Positions 44,263 to 53,422 are shown, numbered from the stretch's first letter. The stretch: DNA of 64,000 nucleotides from an uncultured Oscillospiraceae bacterium (GCA_944385095.1 CALWVS010000006.1:28298-92297); one strand, 5' to 3'. The notes: generated by a model from the letters alone, not told the origin. A program made the numbers and translations.

Positions 44263-45606
44263 GTGAAACAGGAAAAAATCTGGAAGGGGTATGAGCAACC
44301 CAAACCGTCAACGGAAAATTTGACTGGGATTCCCATTCAAATGAAGATGGACTTTGAGCATCGCAGTGGTCTGTCCTTTGATGATGTAAGGGTGCATTAC
44401 AATTCAGACAAGCCTGCCAAGGTTGGTGCACTGGCATATACCCAAGGCAATCAAGTGCATATCGGACCGGGACAGGAGCGATACCTGAAGCATGAACTGG
44501 GGCATGTGGTACAACAGAAAATAGCTCAAATTCCTACTTCTGGGTATCGAAATGGTTATAGAGTGAATACATCACATCATTTGGAGTATATGGCAGATCA
44601 CATCCCACATTTTGTTGCATCTGCTTCCAAACCAGCCATAGTGTCCAATCAACCCATGCAGCTGGCAGATTTTTCAGCCAGTGTGTCACTTGTGGTCAAT
44701 AATCAAAACTTCCTTCAAGATATATTTTATTCCAGTCAACTTTTGGTGGATACAATAAAATTGACTGGTCGAGCAGAAACAGGATTACGGAATGACGATG
44801 GAAATAAAACACAAGGGGATCATACGATCGCCGATGCAGCCATAAAAAAACATCAAAAAATACTTTTGAGAGGGCGTGAAGTAAGGGATTTATTGCATTT
44901 CTATGACATGCATAGTCGAATTTTATTACAGGAGAATTCATTTGAAGGGTGGAGTGAAGTACCACGTGCTGAAGAAGCAAGGAAAATGGCAAATGCTCTG
45001 ATTCAACGAACAAAAGAGGAAGAAGGAAACACTCATACGATAACCGGATGGCGGTCAATCATCAGTCGCATCATTGTTGATTATAATACCGCTTATTCAC
45101 ATGGTATGTTAGCCACACGAGGAAAGGGAACCGGAGGCAAAGGGGAAGCAAGTGGAATGGAAGGGATTCGCCGCCTTAAGTTCCAGAATATATCAGAATC
45201 GTTATATGGAATTAGTCAAAACAGATTGGATAAATTGCTTGATATAGAACCAGAAACATTGAGAGAGGTATTTGGTGACAATACAATAAGGGTGGCAAAT
45301 TATCTTAGGCTTAAGATGTTGGTGATGCTTTTACAATCAACGGGATATCATGGTCACTCAACCCCAGAAGCATCCGATGAGAAAGTATTCGCCGGGAAAA
45401 AGCCTGATGTACGGGCACCTGAAGAGGCACTACCTATAAAGGAAATACGTAATTTTGCTCCACATGCGACAGAAACGACTTTCAAATTCCTAGCCGAGTT
45501 TAACTTGTATGATATTCCAGAAGATGAGTTGCTTTCAAATGAGGAATTATTGGAAATGCTTTCAGATAATGGAATCAAGACAGCATTATTGGTGTTGGAA
45601 GAATAA
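44263..45606 (+). CDS. DUF4157 (eCIS core domain) protein with unknown C-terminal domain
   Basis: 447 residues. Residues about 20-90 form a DUF4157 domain: GIPIQMKMDFEHRSGLSFDD, HYNSDKPAKVGALAYTQGNQ and the HExxH motif HELGH at 77-81, a zinc metallopeptidase signature. Such domains head toxins and cargo of contractile injection systems, but no injection-system gene is near. The remaining 350 residues are not recognised (QGDHTIADAAIKKHQ, then a Lys/Gly-rich stretch and an acidic end) and may be an effector. Start: GTG at 44263 with AAGGAGG 8 bases ahead; ATG at 44242 lacks a good site. Confidence 0.8.
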   Translation: MKQEKIWKGYEQPKPSTENLTGIPIQMKMDFEHRSGLSFDDVRVHYNSDKPAKVGALAYTQGNQVHIGPGQERYLKHELGHVVQQKIAQIPTSGYRNGYRVNTSHHLEYMADHIPHFVASASKPAIVSNQPMQLADFSASVSLVVNNQNFLQDIFYSSQLLVDTIKLTGRAETGLRNDDGNKTQGDHTIADAAIKKHQKILLRGREVRDLLHFYDMHSRILLQENSFEGWSEVPRAEEARKMANALIQRTKEEEGNTHTITGWRSIISRIIVDYNTAYSHGMLATRGKGTGGKGEASGMEGIRRLKFQNISESLYGISQNRLDKLLDIEPETLREVFGDNTIRVANYLRLKMLVMLLQSTGYHGHSTPEASDEKVFAGKKPDVRAPEEALPIKEIRNFAPHATETTFKFLAEFNLYDIPEDELLSNEELLEMLSDNGIKTALLVLEE

Positions 45607-45735
45607 ATGCCTGACATACTGAATGAACTATCTTCAAAAAAGTGTTATTCGAAAGATGTTTTATAATTTGAGGAATATACAGGGCATAGGGGAAATATTT
45701 TGTTGACCTGTAGACCTATTATAAAACAAAAAAGA

Positions 45736-45774
45736 CCACAGTCTGTATGGATGGCTACAGACTGTGGCTTTTTT
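45736..45774. terminator. Bidirectional terminator between DUF4157 and amt genes
   Basis: Perfect 12-bp stem CCACAGTCTGTA (45736-45747; complement 45756-45767), T run on the right and A run on the left. Confidence 0.9.
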
Positions 45775-45802
45775 GCAGACACAAAAGTGTCTTGAGGAGT
45801 GG

Positions 45803-47560
45803 CTATTCTACATCACACAGGGCATCCAAATCTTCCTCACCGGTGCGTACTTTGACAACTTTCTGTACATCATAGACAAAAATTTTGCCATCGCCAACTT
45901 CACCGGAGTAGAGGGCACGTTTGGCTGTTTCAATGACATCAATCACAGGGATATTGCCGACGACTACTTCAACCTTGACGTTTGGTAATAGTGTAACATC
46001 CAGCTCTACACCTCTGTATCGTTCCCCTGCACCTTTCTGGATTCCACAGCCCATCACCTGTGTCACTGTCATACCAGTAACGCCCAGTTCATTCAGGGCA
46101 TTTTTTAGTCGGTCATATCTGGAAAGTTTTGCAATGATAACAACCTTGTACATACCTGTATGGGTGGAAGGTGTATAAACCACAGGGACAGAGTGGGGGG
46201 TTGGATGTTTTTTCATGGCTTCCTCGGTATTGATTCCAAGGTCTGTACACTCGTTTTCTAACATACCACCTTCTGTTACATCCATAATGCTGAATCCGGC
46301 ATAGGCAGAAGCAAGACCATGTTCTGTGGAATCCAGTCCCAGCATTTCCTCCTCCTCGGAGACACGCAGCCCCACAGTATGTTTGATGAGATAGAAAATC
46401 ACTGTCATAGTGATTACAGTCCAGACCAGCACCGCTGCCACACCAGTGAGCTGTACCAGCAATAAGTCAAATCCACCGCCATAGAAAAGACCATCTAAGA
46501 TAGAGGATGGGGCAGATGAAGTGGCAAACAAACCCACTGCGATAGTTCCCCAAAGACCATTTACACCATGGACAGCCACTGCACCAACAGGGTCATCCAC
46601 ATGAATCACATAATCGCAGAACCACACACCAAATACAACCAGTATACCAGCGACCAAACCGATGATGAAAGCACCAGCGGCATCTGTCACATCACAGGAG
46701 GCAGTGATTGCCACCAAACCAGCCAGAGAGGCATTGAGGCACATAGAGACATCAGGTTTCCCATAACGAAGCCAGGTAAATATCATGCAAGAAACAGTTG
46801 CAACCGCAGGGGCAATGGTTGTGGTCATAAAGATGGATGCCAACTGAGGACCGGAGGTAGCGGCTGCACCATTGAAGCCATACCAGCCAAACCAGAGAAT
46901 GAAGCATCCCAGCGCACCAACTACAATGTTATGGGCAGGGAAGGCGTGAACCCGTGTCACAGCACCGGAGCGGTTTCTGGTGAACTTGCCTGTCCGTGCA
47001 CCTACCAAAAAAGCACCAATCAGAGCAGAAACACCGCCCACCAGATGAATGGCACAGGAACCGGCAAAATCATGGAATCCAAGTTGTGAGAGCCAGCCAC
47101 CACCCCAAATCCAGTGTGCTTCAATAGGATAAATAAGGGCTGAAATCAAGGCAGAGTAGATACAGTAGGAGAGAAATTTTGTTCTCTCAGCCATGGCACC
47201 AGAGACAATGGTGGCAGCAGTGGCACAAAATACCAGATTAAATACAAAAGCAGACCAGTTGAATTGAGCGTAATCAGAGAAAATACTAAGATTTGGAATG
47301 CCAACCAAACCACCAAGCGTATCTTCTCCCAGCATAAGACCGTAGCCCAAAAAGAGAAACACAACCGTACCAATGCAAAAGTCCATCAGGTTTTTCATAA
47401 TAATGTTACCAGCATTTTTGGCACGGGTAAAGCCAGTTTCCACCATAGCGAAGCCAGCCTGCATGAAAAAGACAAGAGCGGCACCAATCAAAAACCAAAT
47501 ACCGAATACCTCAGAGCGTACCGCAGATTCCAGTACCAGTTTCACTTCTTCACTCATCAT
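45803..47560 (-). CDS. amt: Ammonium transporter fused to a PII signalling domain
   Basis: 585 residues. Residues about 1-410 are an Amt/Rh channel with eleven membrane helices (GAALVFFMQAGFAMVETG, DFAGSCAIHLVGGVSALIGA, FGWYGFNG). After a linker, residues about 470-580 are a complete PII (GlnB/GlnK) protein: YKVVIIAKLSRYDRLKNALN, a T-loop with QKGAGERYRGVE and the ending GDGKIFVYDV. PII normally blocks Amt when nitrogen is plentiful; here the regulator is covalently attached. Such fusions are known in some Firmicutes but uncommon. The ATG at 47560 (AGGGG ahead) is chosen; an extension to 47623 lacks a site. The leader has two hairpins. Confidence 0.95.
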   Translation of the reverse strand: MMSEEVKLVLESAVRSEVFGIWFLIGAALVFFMQAGFAMVETGFTRAKNAGNIIMKNLMDFCIGTVVFLFLGYGLMLGEDTLGGLVGIPNLSIFSDYAQFNWSAFVFNLVFCATAATIVSGAMAERTKFLSYCIYSALISALIYPIEAHWIWGGGWLSQLGFHDFAGSCAIHLVGGVSALIGAFLVGARTGKFTRNRSGAVTRVHAFPAHNIVVGALGCFILWFGWYGFNGAAATSGPQLASIFMTTTIAPAVATVSCMIFTWLRYGKPDVSMCLNASLAGLVAITASCDVTDAAGAFIIGLVAGILVVFGVWFCDYVIHVDDPVGAVAVHGVNGLWGTIAVGLFATSSAPSSILDGLFYGGGFDLLLVQLTGVAAVLVWTVITMTVIFYLIKHTVGLRVSEEEEMLGLDSTEHGLASAYAGFSIMDVTEGGMLENECTDLGINTEEAMKKHPTPHSVPVVYTPSTHTGMYKVVIIAKLSRYDRLKNALNELGVTGMTVTQVMGCGIQKGAGERYRGVELDVTLLPNVKVEVVVGNIPVIDVIETAKRALYSGEVGDGKIFVYDVQKVVKVRTGEEDLDALCDVE

Positions 47561-47583
47561 AAAATCCCCTTTCACATTGCAGT

Positions 47584-47678
47584 TACCACCATATCGCATG
47601 CGTTTTGGTGGTATCACGTCCATATTCCTAGGAAAAGGGCAAGGGAGCTTCGAGATTTTGTTCTCAAAGCTCCCTTGC
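47584..47678 (-). promoter_or_regulatory. amt leader with two hairpins
   Basis: Hairpin 1: GCAAGGGAGCTT (47639-47650; complement 47667-47678), followed on the minus strand by CCCTTTTCC. Hairpin 2: TACCACCA (47584-47591; complement 47606-47613), 24 bp before the start. Suggests post-initiation control (attenuation or protein binding) of ammonium uptake. Confidence 0.5.
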
Positions 47679-47829
47679 TTTATGGCTAGATTTTAGACTG
47701 TAACCGGAGGTTTGTCAATCTATTTTTGCAAGTAAAACAAGAAGTTGTTGCATATGCAGGAATGTTTTGGGTTTCGCTTATGAATGTTTGGTGAAGTTGC
47801 AGAGGAACGGATGCTCATACAGGAGGAAT

Positions 47830-48267
47830 TTACTCCTCCTCATAGTTGTCAATGGCATTTTCCAAACGGTCCATGAAAAACGCCTCAAATGAATCAAATC
47901 GAAAAAGGCTTCCATCATGATCATAGTGGCTCCATGATACAATCGTCCCATCGTCGATATTGATGCACAGAACATGTTCGTCACAGTCTTCCACAACCAA
48001 TAAGTTGGATGGCAATCCATAGTCTCTTTCTTTCAAGGTTTGCTGAACAAATGAGGGACTGCCAGTACACCCCAAAAATTCAAAGAAAAAACCACCATAC
48101 CCATATTCTTTCAAAAACCAGATGTAACTTTCTGGTATCTCAACACCCAATTGCTGTTCTGCCTTCTGAATATCCTCATCAGAAGGCGGGACAAGGGAAA
48201 ATGCGTCCTCAAATACCGCTGTATTTGCTTCTATCAGTGCTTTTATTTGTGCTCTCATTGTGTCCAT
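47830..48267 (-). CDS. SMI1/KNR4 (SUKH) family protein
   Basis: 145 residues, SUKH fold: PPSDEDIQKAEQQLGVEIPESY, WFLKEYGYGG, and the C-terminal FDSFEAFFMDRLENAIDN. Bacterial SUKH proteins are mainly immunity proteins against secreted nuclease-type toxins; no toxin partner is adjacent, so it may be an orphan immunity gene. GAGGTGAG precedes the ATG. Single gene on the minus strand. Confidence 0.85.
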   Translation of the reverse strand: MDTMRAQIKALIEANTAVFEDAFSLVPPSDEDIQKAEQQLGVEIPESYIWFLKEYGYGGFFFEFLGCTGSPSFVQQTLKERDYGLPSNLLVVEDCDEHVLCINIDDGTIVSWSHYDHDGSLFRFDSFEAFFMDRLENAIDNYEEE

Positions 48268-48534
48268 GTTCTCACCTCAAACACGAAGTTGTTTATCTGG
48301 GTCAATGATAGCACAGAGTGGGGAACCATGCAATCGTTCTTTGATGGAATAGGAAGCAACGATAATGGTCTAATATGGAATTTTTCTGGTCCTTATGTTA
48401 TACTTTCCTAAGGGATAGAAGGTCAAACTGAACTGAAAACGGAGTGACAAAACAAAGGGGTATTATCAGGGAGATTTCCCACAAGGTTTGATTTGGTCAT
48501 ATCCTATTCTTTAAAATGAGGAGGGAAGTGGCAT

Positions 48535-49284
48535 ATGGAACACAAAAAATATTCTCCACGTTCCATTTTGAAAATGGTATGTGGGGTTGGTTTTACTTTT
48601 TGGCTGATGATGGGTGCTCCTACTGGATGGATTTATGATTTTGGGGTTGGGACTGGAACAGAACAGGGGCAGATGCCAAATCCATCAGTTTCTGTGGTAC
48701 ATACTCAGGAGGATGTGGAGGATTTCTTCTTTCAAACTACCCCTGCCACAGTTCCCAAGGAGGACTTAATCCAGTGCCCTCTGTTGCGTTTACGGGATTC
48801 TGAGTATGCAGGGGACCACACCCACCTCAATGGTCATACCAAAAGGACCATTACCATTTCAGAATATATCCCTGTCGCCTATCCCACGGGTCCAATCAGG
48901 AATTTTTTGCTTGAGTTTTTTACTTCTGGCTCCTATAACAGTTATTATCTGGCTCCACTGTCAGATGGATCCTATGTCTGTGTCTATTTTGACGATTATC
49001 TTATGTTGAAGCCCGGCGATGACCTGCCCACAGGCTATCTTCGGTACACAACAACAGAGGAAGCGTCCATGCTCCATCAGATGGCAGAGGAGTATGAGGT
49101 CAATCCAGTGTATGTATTGGATATGTACCGACATGGTAAGGTCAACTGGATGCTGGATTTTGCAATTCGTGCTGTTGTGGGTATTTTCTTATTTGTGGTT
49201 GGCTCAACGATGATCGGTTGCATGAAAAAGGTGAACCAGCACAGAGAAAAAGAGGATGTTGAACCACAGATAGGAAAAAAATAG
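48535..49284 (+). CDS. Hypothetical membrane protein (two segments)
   Basis: 249 residues. A membrane segment at about 12-32, a large outside domain, and a second segment at about 203-225 (AIRAVVGIFLFVVGSTMIG) with a charged tail; both termini probably cytoplasmic. The region is similar to DUF6709-type proteins seen in gut Clostridia, an assignment I hold loosely. GAGGAGGG precedes the ATG. Upstream 48268-48534 holds no gene. Confidence 0.7.
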   Translation: MEHKKYSPRSILKMVCGVGFTFWLMMGAPTGWIYDFGVGTGTEQGQMPNPSVSVVHTQEDVEDFFFQTTPATVPKEDLIQCPLLRLRDSEYAGDHTHLNGHTKRTITISEYIPVAYPTGPIRNFLLEFFTSGSYNSYYLAPLSDGSYVCVYFDDYLMLKPGDDLPTGYLRYTTTEEASMLHQMAEEYEVNPVYVLDMYRHGKVNWMLDFAIRAVVGIFLFVVGSTMIGCMKKVNQHREKEDVEPQIGKK

Positions 49285-49314
49285 AAAGAAAAACCAGAAT
49301 GGGAGAGGGATGAT

Positions 49315-49524
49315 ATGAGAACTACAGATGCATGGGTCATGAAAATGATTGATATTTTATACGAAAAGTATCAAGTAGATTCTTCTTTTTACTGTGAAAT
49401 GAGCAACCAAGAAAAAATAAGAGGTATGAAGGGTATTTTGGCTGAATTAGACAAAAAGAAAAAATTCCCATACACAGATTCTGATCTTGAAGTGATAAAG
49501 GATATTTTTTCACTCTGTTGTTAA
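49315..49524 (+). CDS. Small hypothetical protein
   Basis: 69 residues, helical, mixed charge, ending DIFSLCC. GAGAGGGATG precedes the ATG, 30 bp after the membrane protein gene, so cotranscription is likely. Not recognised. Confidence 0.6.
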   Translation: MRTTDAWVMKMIDILYEKYQVDSSFYCEMSNQEKIRGMKGILAELDKKKKFPYTDSDLEVIKDIFSLCC

Positions 49525-49608
49525 TGGCATAATTACCATTTGTTCAAACGAGAGAATGGGCACTTACTGAGACCTTTTAAAGGATAACGGAAAGGGATGG
49601 TAAGCAGT

Positions 49609-49846
49609 ATGGAGCTTTTAGCAGAGTTAAAGGAACGTTTGATTTATGTATCCATTGCTGACACTGAACTGATATCGGAAACATACAGATGTTAAAACTA
49701 CAAATGAAGAAGCTAGAAAGGTATTGGAATTTTATGAAAAAGAGTATGATGATAAAAAGCGATTTTTGGAGCTTCAAAAGATATTAACAGAGGAAGGATT
49801 TATAGTACAGGAAAATGAAACATATATCAATGGTGTGATTGATTAG
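49609..49846 (+). pseudogene. Frameshifted small protein gene
   Basis: An ATG at 49609 with AAAGGGATGG ahead reads MELLAELKERLIYVSIADTE... and stops after 28 codons at TAA (49693-49695). A +1 shift near 49688 continues for 52 well-formed, charged codons (NEEARKVLEFYEKEYDDKK, FIVQENETYINGV) to a TAG at 49846. Together they make an ordinary helical protein of about 78 residues, so a one-base indel has probably broken it. Family not recognised. Confidence 0.6.
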
Positions 49847-50700
49847 ATGTGCGCAAAGGGAATGCCTTGTTCCTTTGCGTACTGTTCGGCATAGGACCCA
49901 GCGGGTGTGTGGATGGTGAGGAAAGGGCAGTTGGAAAAGGCAGACTTGCCAATCTGAGTGACACTCTCTGGAATGGTGACGCTGGTTAAACTGGTACAGC
50001 CTTGAAAGGCTGAGTCCCCAATCTGAGTTACACTTTCTGGTATGACGATGTCAGTCAAACTGGTGCAGTAGGAGAAGGCAGACAGGTCAATCTCAGTCAC
50101 ACCCTGTGGTATAGATACACTGGTCAGCCCTATGCAGCCAGAGAAAACAGACCTGCTAATCCGTGTCACGCCCTGTGGTATGGTGACACTGGTTAACCCA
50201 GTGCAACGCCAGAAGGCAAACTGGTTTATCTGGGTGATACCCTGTGGTATGGTGATGTGAGTTAGTCCTGTACAGCCAAAGAAGGCAAACATGTCAATTT
50301 GGGTTACACTTTGTGGCATGGACAGACTGGTCAGCCCTGTGCAATCGAAGAAGGCAAAGCGGTCAATCTTGGTTACATTTTCTGGTATGGTGATGCTGGT
50401 GAGAGCGGTGCAGCCTCGAAACGCATGTTTACCAATCTCGGTTACACCTTTTGGCATCGTTACACTGGACAGACTGGTGCAGCCTCGGAAGATACCTTCA
50501 TTTATTTTGATTACATGGGCTGGCATGTTTACACTGGTGAGAGCGGTGCAGCCACAGAAGGCATATGCACCAATCTCCGTAACACTTTCTGGAATGGTGA
50601 TACTGGTCAGGTCTGTACATTCATAGAAAGCAGCTCTGCCAATTTTGGTTACACCCTCTGGAATGGTGATATGGGGTGATGCTCCAAACGCAAAGACCAC
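49843..50700 (-). CDS. BspA-type leucine-rich repeat protein, N-terminally truncated
   Basis: 285 residues made of about twelve 23-residue LRR_5 units (consensus CTSLTSVTIPESVTQIGxxAF), encoded by 69-bp imperfect DNA repeats from about 49925 to 50690. It ends with the usual cap HTPAGSYAEQYAKEQGIPF. Relatives are secreted or surface proteins, but here no signal peptide is present: the repeat begins immediately and the first 52 bases overlap the 3' end of the lysR gene. This points to loss of the 5' part by a junction near 50690. No good ribosome site is seen, so expression is doubtful. Confidence 0.75.
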   Translation of the reverse strand: MVFAFGASPHITIPEGVTKIGRAAFYECTDLTSITIPESVTEIGAYAFCGCTALTSVNMPAHVIKINEGIFRGCTSLSSVTMPKGVTEIGKHAFRGCTALTSITIPENVTKIDRFAFFDCTGLTSLSMPQSVTQIDMFAFFGCTGLTHITIPQGITQINQFAFWRCTGLTSVTIPQGVTRISRSVFSGCIGLTSVSIPQGVTEIDLSAFSYCTSLTDIVIPESVTQIGDSAFQGCTSLTSVTIPESVTQIGKSAFSNCPFLTIHTPAGSYAEQYAKEQGIPFAHI

Positions 50701-51602
50701 TGTTTTGCCACATCCAGAAATTCTCTGGCCAGAAAAGACAGAGCACTTTTTCTCCGGTAGCCAATGATGATTTCCATTTCGCTGATGGGGTCATCTAACA
50801 CACAGTTATAAGTCTGATTTCTGGTGGTCAGACGGTTGATGTGGTATTCAGACAAAAAGGTCAGACCATAGCCACAGGCGGCTAAATGGTAGGATGCTTC
50901 CAGATTTTTTGTCTCCAAAACCACATTAGGTTTTACCCCGGCTCTATGAAGGAGCTGCCGTTCAATCTGCCCAGTGTGCTGCCATGGGAGATGCAGTACA
51001 AAAGGAGCTGAGGCACACCGCTCCAGAGCGATGTGTGCCTGTCCATTTGCATCGTAGGTGATTTCATTTGCCCAAGGGGTGTCACAGCCCACCACCAACA
51101 TCATTTTTTCAAAACCGAGAGTCTCATACTCTAAACTGATGGGAAAACTGGGCTTATTGATAATCACCAAATCACAGCTTCCCACCTGTACCTGATTGAC
51201 CAGTTCTTTGGAATGCCCCTCCGTCAGGTGGATTTCAGCCTTTGGATACCGCCAGTGAAAGGGTGGGATACAGGTTGGGATGATATGGCTGCCCCGTCCC
51301 ATTGGAATTGCCAAATGGAGCACACCATATCCAGTTTGATTGACACTATTGACCATAGAGGACAATTCTTCCCGCTGTCGAAGCAGTTTTTTCCCCTCCT
51401 GCACCAGCACTTCCCCCTCTGGTGTCAGTTGGATATGTCGTCCATTTACAAGATAGAGCGTCATGCCAAGCCGCTGCTGTAAGTTTTTCAAATACTGGCT
51501 GAGGGTGGGTTGTGTAATGAACAGAGCCTCAGAAGCTCTTGTGATGGATTTGTGTTGTGCCAAAGCACACAGATATTCCAAATCTTTGAATTCTAAATCC
51601 AT
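50649..51602 (-). CDS. LysR-family regulator of citrate/aconitase genes
   Basis: 317 residues. N-terminal winged helix (FKDLEYLCALAQHKSITRAS, LFITQPTLSQYLKNLQQRLG) and an effector-binding domain with GYGLTFLSE. The position, divergent from a CitMHS transporter, and a duplicated control region before the hydratase suggest it senses citrate, like CcpC/CitR-type regulators; that is inference. The start is the ATG at 51602 with AAGGGA ahead. The last residues (LRLEHHPISPFQRV) are translated from the LRR sequence, so the C-terminus may have been altered by the same junction. Confidence 0.88.
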   Translation of the reverse strand: MDLEFKDLEYLCALAQHKSITRASEALFITQPTLSQYLKNLQQRLGMTLYLVNGRHIQLTPEGEVLVQEGKKLLRQREELSSMVNSVNQTGYGVLHLAIPMGRGSHIIPTCIPPFHWRYPKAEIHLTEGHSKELVNQVQVGSCDLVIINKPSFPISLEYETLGFEKMMLVVGCDTPWANEITYDANGQAHIALERCASAPFVLHLPWQHTGQIERQLLHRAGVKPNVVLETKNLEASYHLAACGYGLTFLSEYHINRLTTRNQTYNCVLDDPISEMEIIIGYRRKSALSFLAREFLDVAKQWSLRLEHHPISPFQRV

Positions 51603-51676
51603 ATGGTATTCCCTTCTGCTAATAAAATTGCACAATAAGTATAGGTCTCCCCTATGGATATTATTATGGTGCATGT
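51603..51676 (+). promoter_or_regulatory. LysR/citrate transporter control region
   Basis: TTGCACAATAAGTATAGGTC then CCCCTATGGATATTATTATG: a TATAGG-N5-CCTATG dyad with AT-rich flanks, near-identical to 38922-39000. It controls lysR and the transporter remnant. Confidence 0.6.
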
Positions 51677-52534
51677 ATGGGTGTGATGAATCTGCTTCCC
51701 TGGGGTGGTCCAGTGGCACGTGCTGCCACTGTGCTGGGCATGGATGCCAATGAGCTTTGGCATATGCTCATCCCAATTCAAATTGCCGGTCTTGTCTTTA
51801 ATGTGGTGGTTGCGGTACTGCTGGGTATGCTGGCAGTCAAACAGGGGGCTGGAGCCGGTGCCGGCGAAGAAGTGGAGATTGACCAGAAGGCAAAGGAAGA
51901 TGAACTTGCTCTGCGTCGCCCAAAGCTGCTGATTTACAATCTGGTTCTGACCATTGCCCTGATTGCTGTGCTCTCTACTGGTATTGTGACAAGCTATGTA
52001 GCCTTCCTGATTGCGCTGTCTCTGGCATTGGCTGTCAACTATCCCGACTTGAAACTGCAAGATAAGTTAATCAAAAAACATGCACCTGCTGCCCTGATTA
52101 TTTCCGCTACTCTGTTTAGTGCTGGTGCTATGGTTGGTATTTTTGATGGTACTGGTATGCTGACAGAAATGGCAACCGCCATTATGAGCGTCATTCCCTC
52201 TTTTATGGGTCAGTTTATCCATATTATTTTTGGTGTGCTGGCATTGCCTCTTGGTCTCTGTGTTGGTACAGATGCTTACTTCTATGGAATTATGCCATTG
52301 GTCATGGAAGTAGGAGAGACCTATGGGGTCGCCTCTCTCAGCACTGCATTGACTATGGTCATTGGAAAGAACCTGGCTTTGATGGTCAGTCCTCTGGTTC
52401 CTGCCACTTATCTGGCTATCGGTTTGACCAATACCGAACTGAAGGATCACATGAAATTCAGTATCCCAATCTATTGGCTGGTCAGTATTTGTATGCTTGT
52501 TTTGGGTATCATTTTTACAATTATTCCTTTATAA
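51677..52534 (+). pseudogene. CitMHS citrate transporter lacking its N-terminal third
   Basis: 285 residues matching only the C-terminal two-thirds of CitM-type Me-citrate/proton symporters: GVMNLLPWGGPVARAATVLG normally lies near residue 150, then the loop (EVEIDQKAKEDELALRRPKL), and GVLALPLGLCVGTDAYFYGI. About 150 residues and four membrane helices are absent, and the frame joins directly to the LysR control region at about 51672. The remainder is intact with a strong terminator. Transport function is unlikely. Confidence 0.8.
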
Positions 52535-52545
52535 GCAGGAGTTTG

Positions 52546-52586
52546 ATAGGAAGCAACGCCGGTTTTGGTGTTGCTTCCTATTTAAT
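52546..52586 (+). terminator. Terminator after the citrate transporter remnant
   Basis: Stem ATAGGAAGCAACGCC (52546-52560) with GGTGTTGCTTCCTAT (52567-52581, one wobble), then TTTAAT. Confidence 0.85.
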
Positions 52587-52699
52587 ATTGTAATTCCATG
52601 TGACCCATAATTCTGATATTTCGCCTAAATTCTTCCATTTGATTTTCCACTCATGTTCTTGGAACCATTTGGTTTGCCCCACTTCCTGTTCCAGTTCCA

Positions 52700-53410
52700 T
52701 CATTCATCCCTTTGTAATGTCCAACCAAAGTCGTTGTGGTAAATCATCTGTCTGGTCATACCACCGTCAATGCAAATATTTTCTCCTGTGATAAATCCTG
52801 CCTGTTCAGAACAGAGGAATAGAACCATATTGGCAATATCCAATGGATTGCCCACACGACCGGCAGGGTGCTGCATGGCATCGGAACCCTCATATGGTGT
52901 GTCAGTGGTATCAATCCAGCCCGGTGAGATGGAATTGACCCGTACTTTACCACTGAGGCTGACTGCAAGGGCATGGGTCAAAGCAGAAATTCCACCTTTT
53001 GCCGCTGTGTAACTCTCAGTTTGTGGCTGGCTCATCCGGTCCCGTGAAGATGAGATGTGAATGACAGAAGCACCAGGGGCAAAATAGGGGCAAAAGAGTT
53101 TAGTGAGATAGAAGGGAGCTGTTACACCCACTTGCAGAGCATAGGTAAATTCCTCATAACTACATTGGTCAATCCCTTTCATCAGTGGCATGGCATTGTG
53201 AATCAGAAAGTCCACATGCCCGTAGTCATCTATGACTTTTTTGGCAAATGTCTCTAATACAGTTTGAGAAGAAAGGTCGCCTACAAAGTATTCATTGGGA
53301 AGGCGGTCAATAATACATACATTGGCACCTGCTTTTTTGAATTCTTCTGCAATGGTTTTTCCAATTCCCCTTGCACCACCTGTAATGACAGCCACTTTTT
53401 GTTGAAACAT
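52700..53410 (-). CDS. Short-chain dehydrogenase/reductase
   Basis: 236 residues, classical SDR: cofactor motif TGGARGIG near the N-terminus, HNA near residue 90, catalytic serine in HISSSRDRMS, and YTAAK for the catalytic tyrosine and lysine. An acidic residue after beta-2 (IIDRL) favours NAD(H). Ends with the usual TGENICIDGGM. Substrate unknown. AAGGAGG precedes the ATG, only 12 bp after the broken TIGR04076 gene, so it is in one operon with that and the SGNH hydrolase. Confidence 0.92.
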   Translation of the reverse strand: MFQQKVAVITGGARGIGKTIAEEFKKAGANVCIIDRLPNEYFVGDLSSQTVLETFAKKVIDDYGHVDFLIHNAMPLMKGIDQCSYEEFTYALQVGVTAPFYLTKLFCPYFAPGASVIHISSSRDRMSQPQTESYTAAKGGISALTHALAVSLSGKVRVNSISPGWIDTTDTPYEGSDAMQHPAGRVGNPLDIANMVLFLCSEQAGFITGENICIDGGMTRQMIYHNDFGWTLQRDE

Positions 53411-53422
53411 GTGTCTTCCTCC

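Noticed and set aside
43937-44437. 166-residue minus-strand frame overlapping the DUF4157 start
   Set aside because: Overlaps the ribosome site and first domain of a supported gene; no family match.
46568-47089. 173-residue plus-strand frame opposite the amt gene
   Set aside because: Shadow of the transporter gene with no recognisable features.
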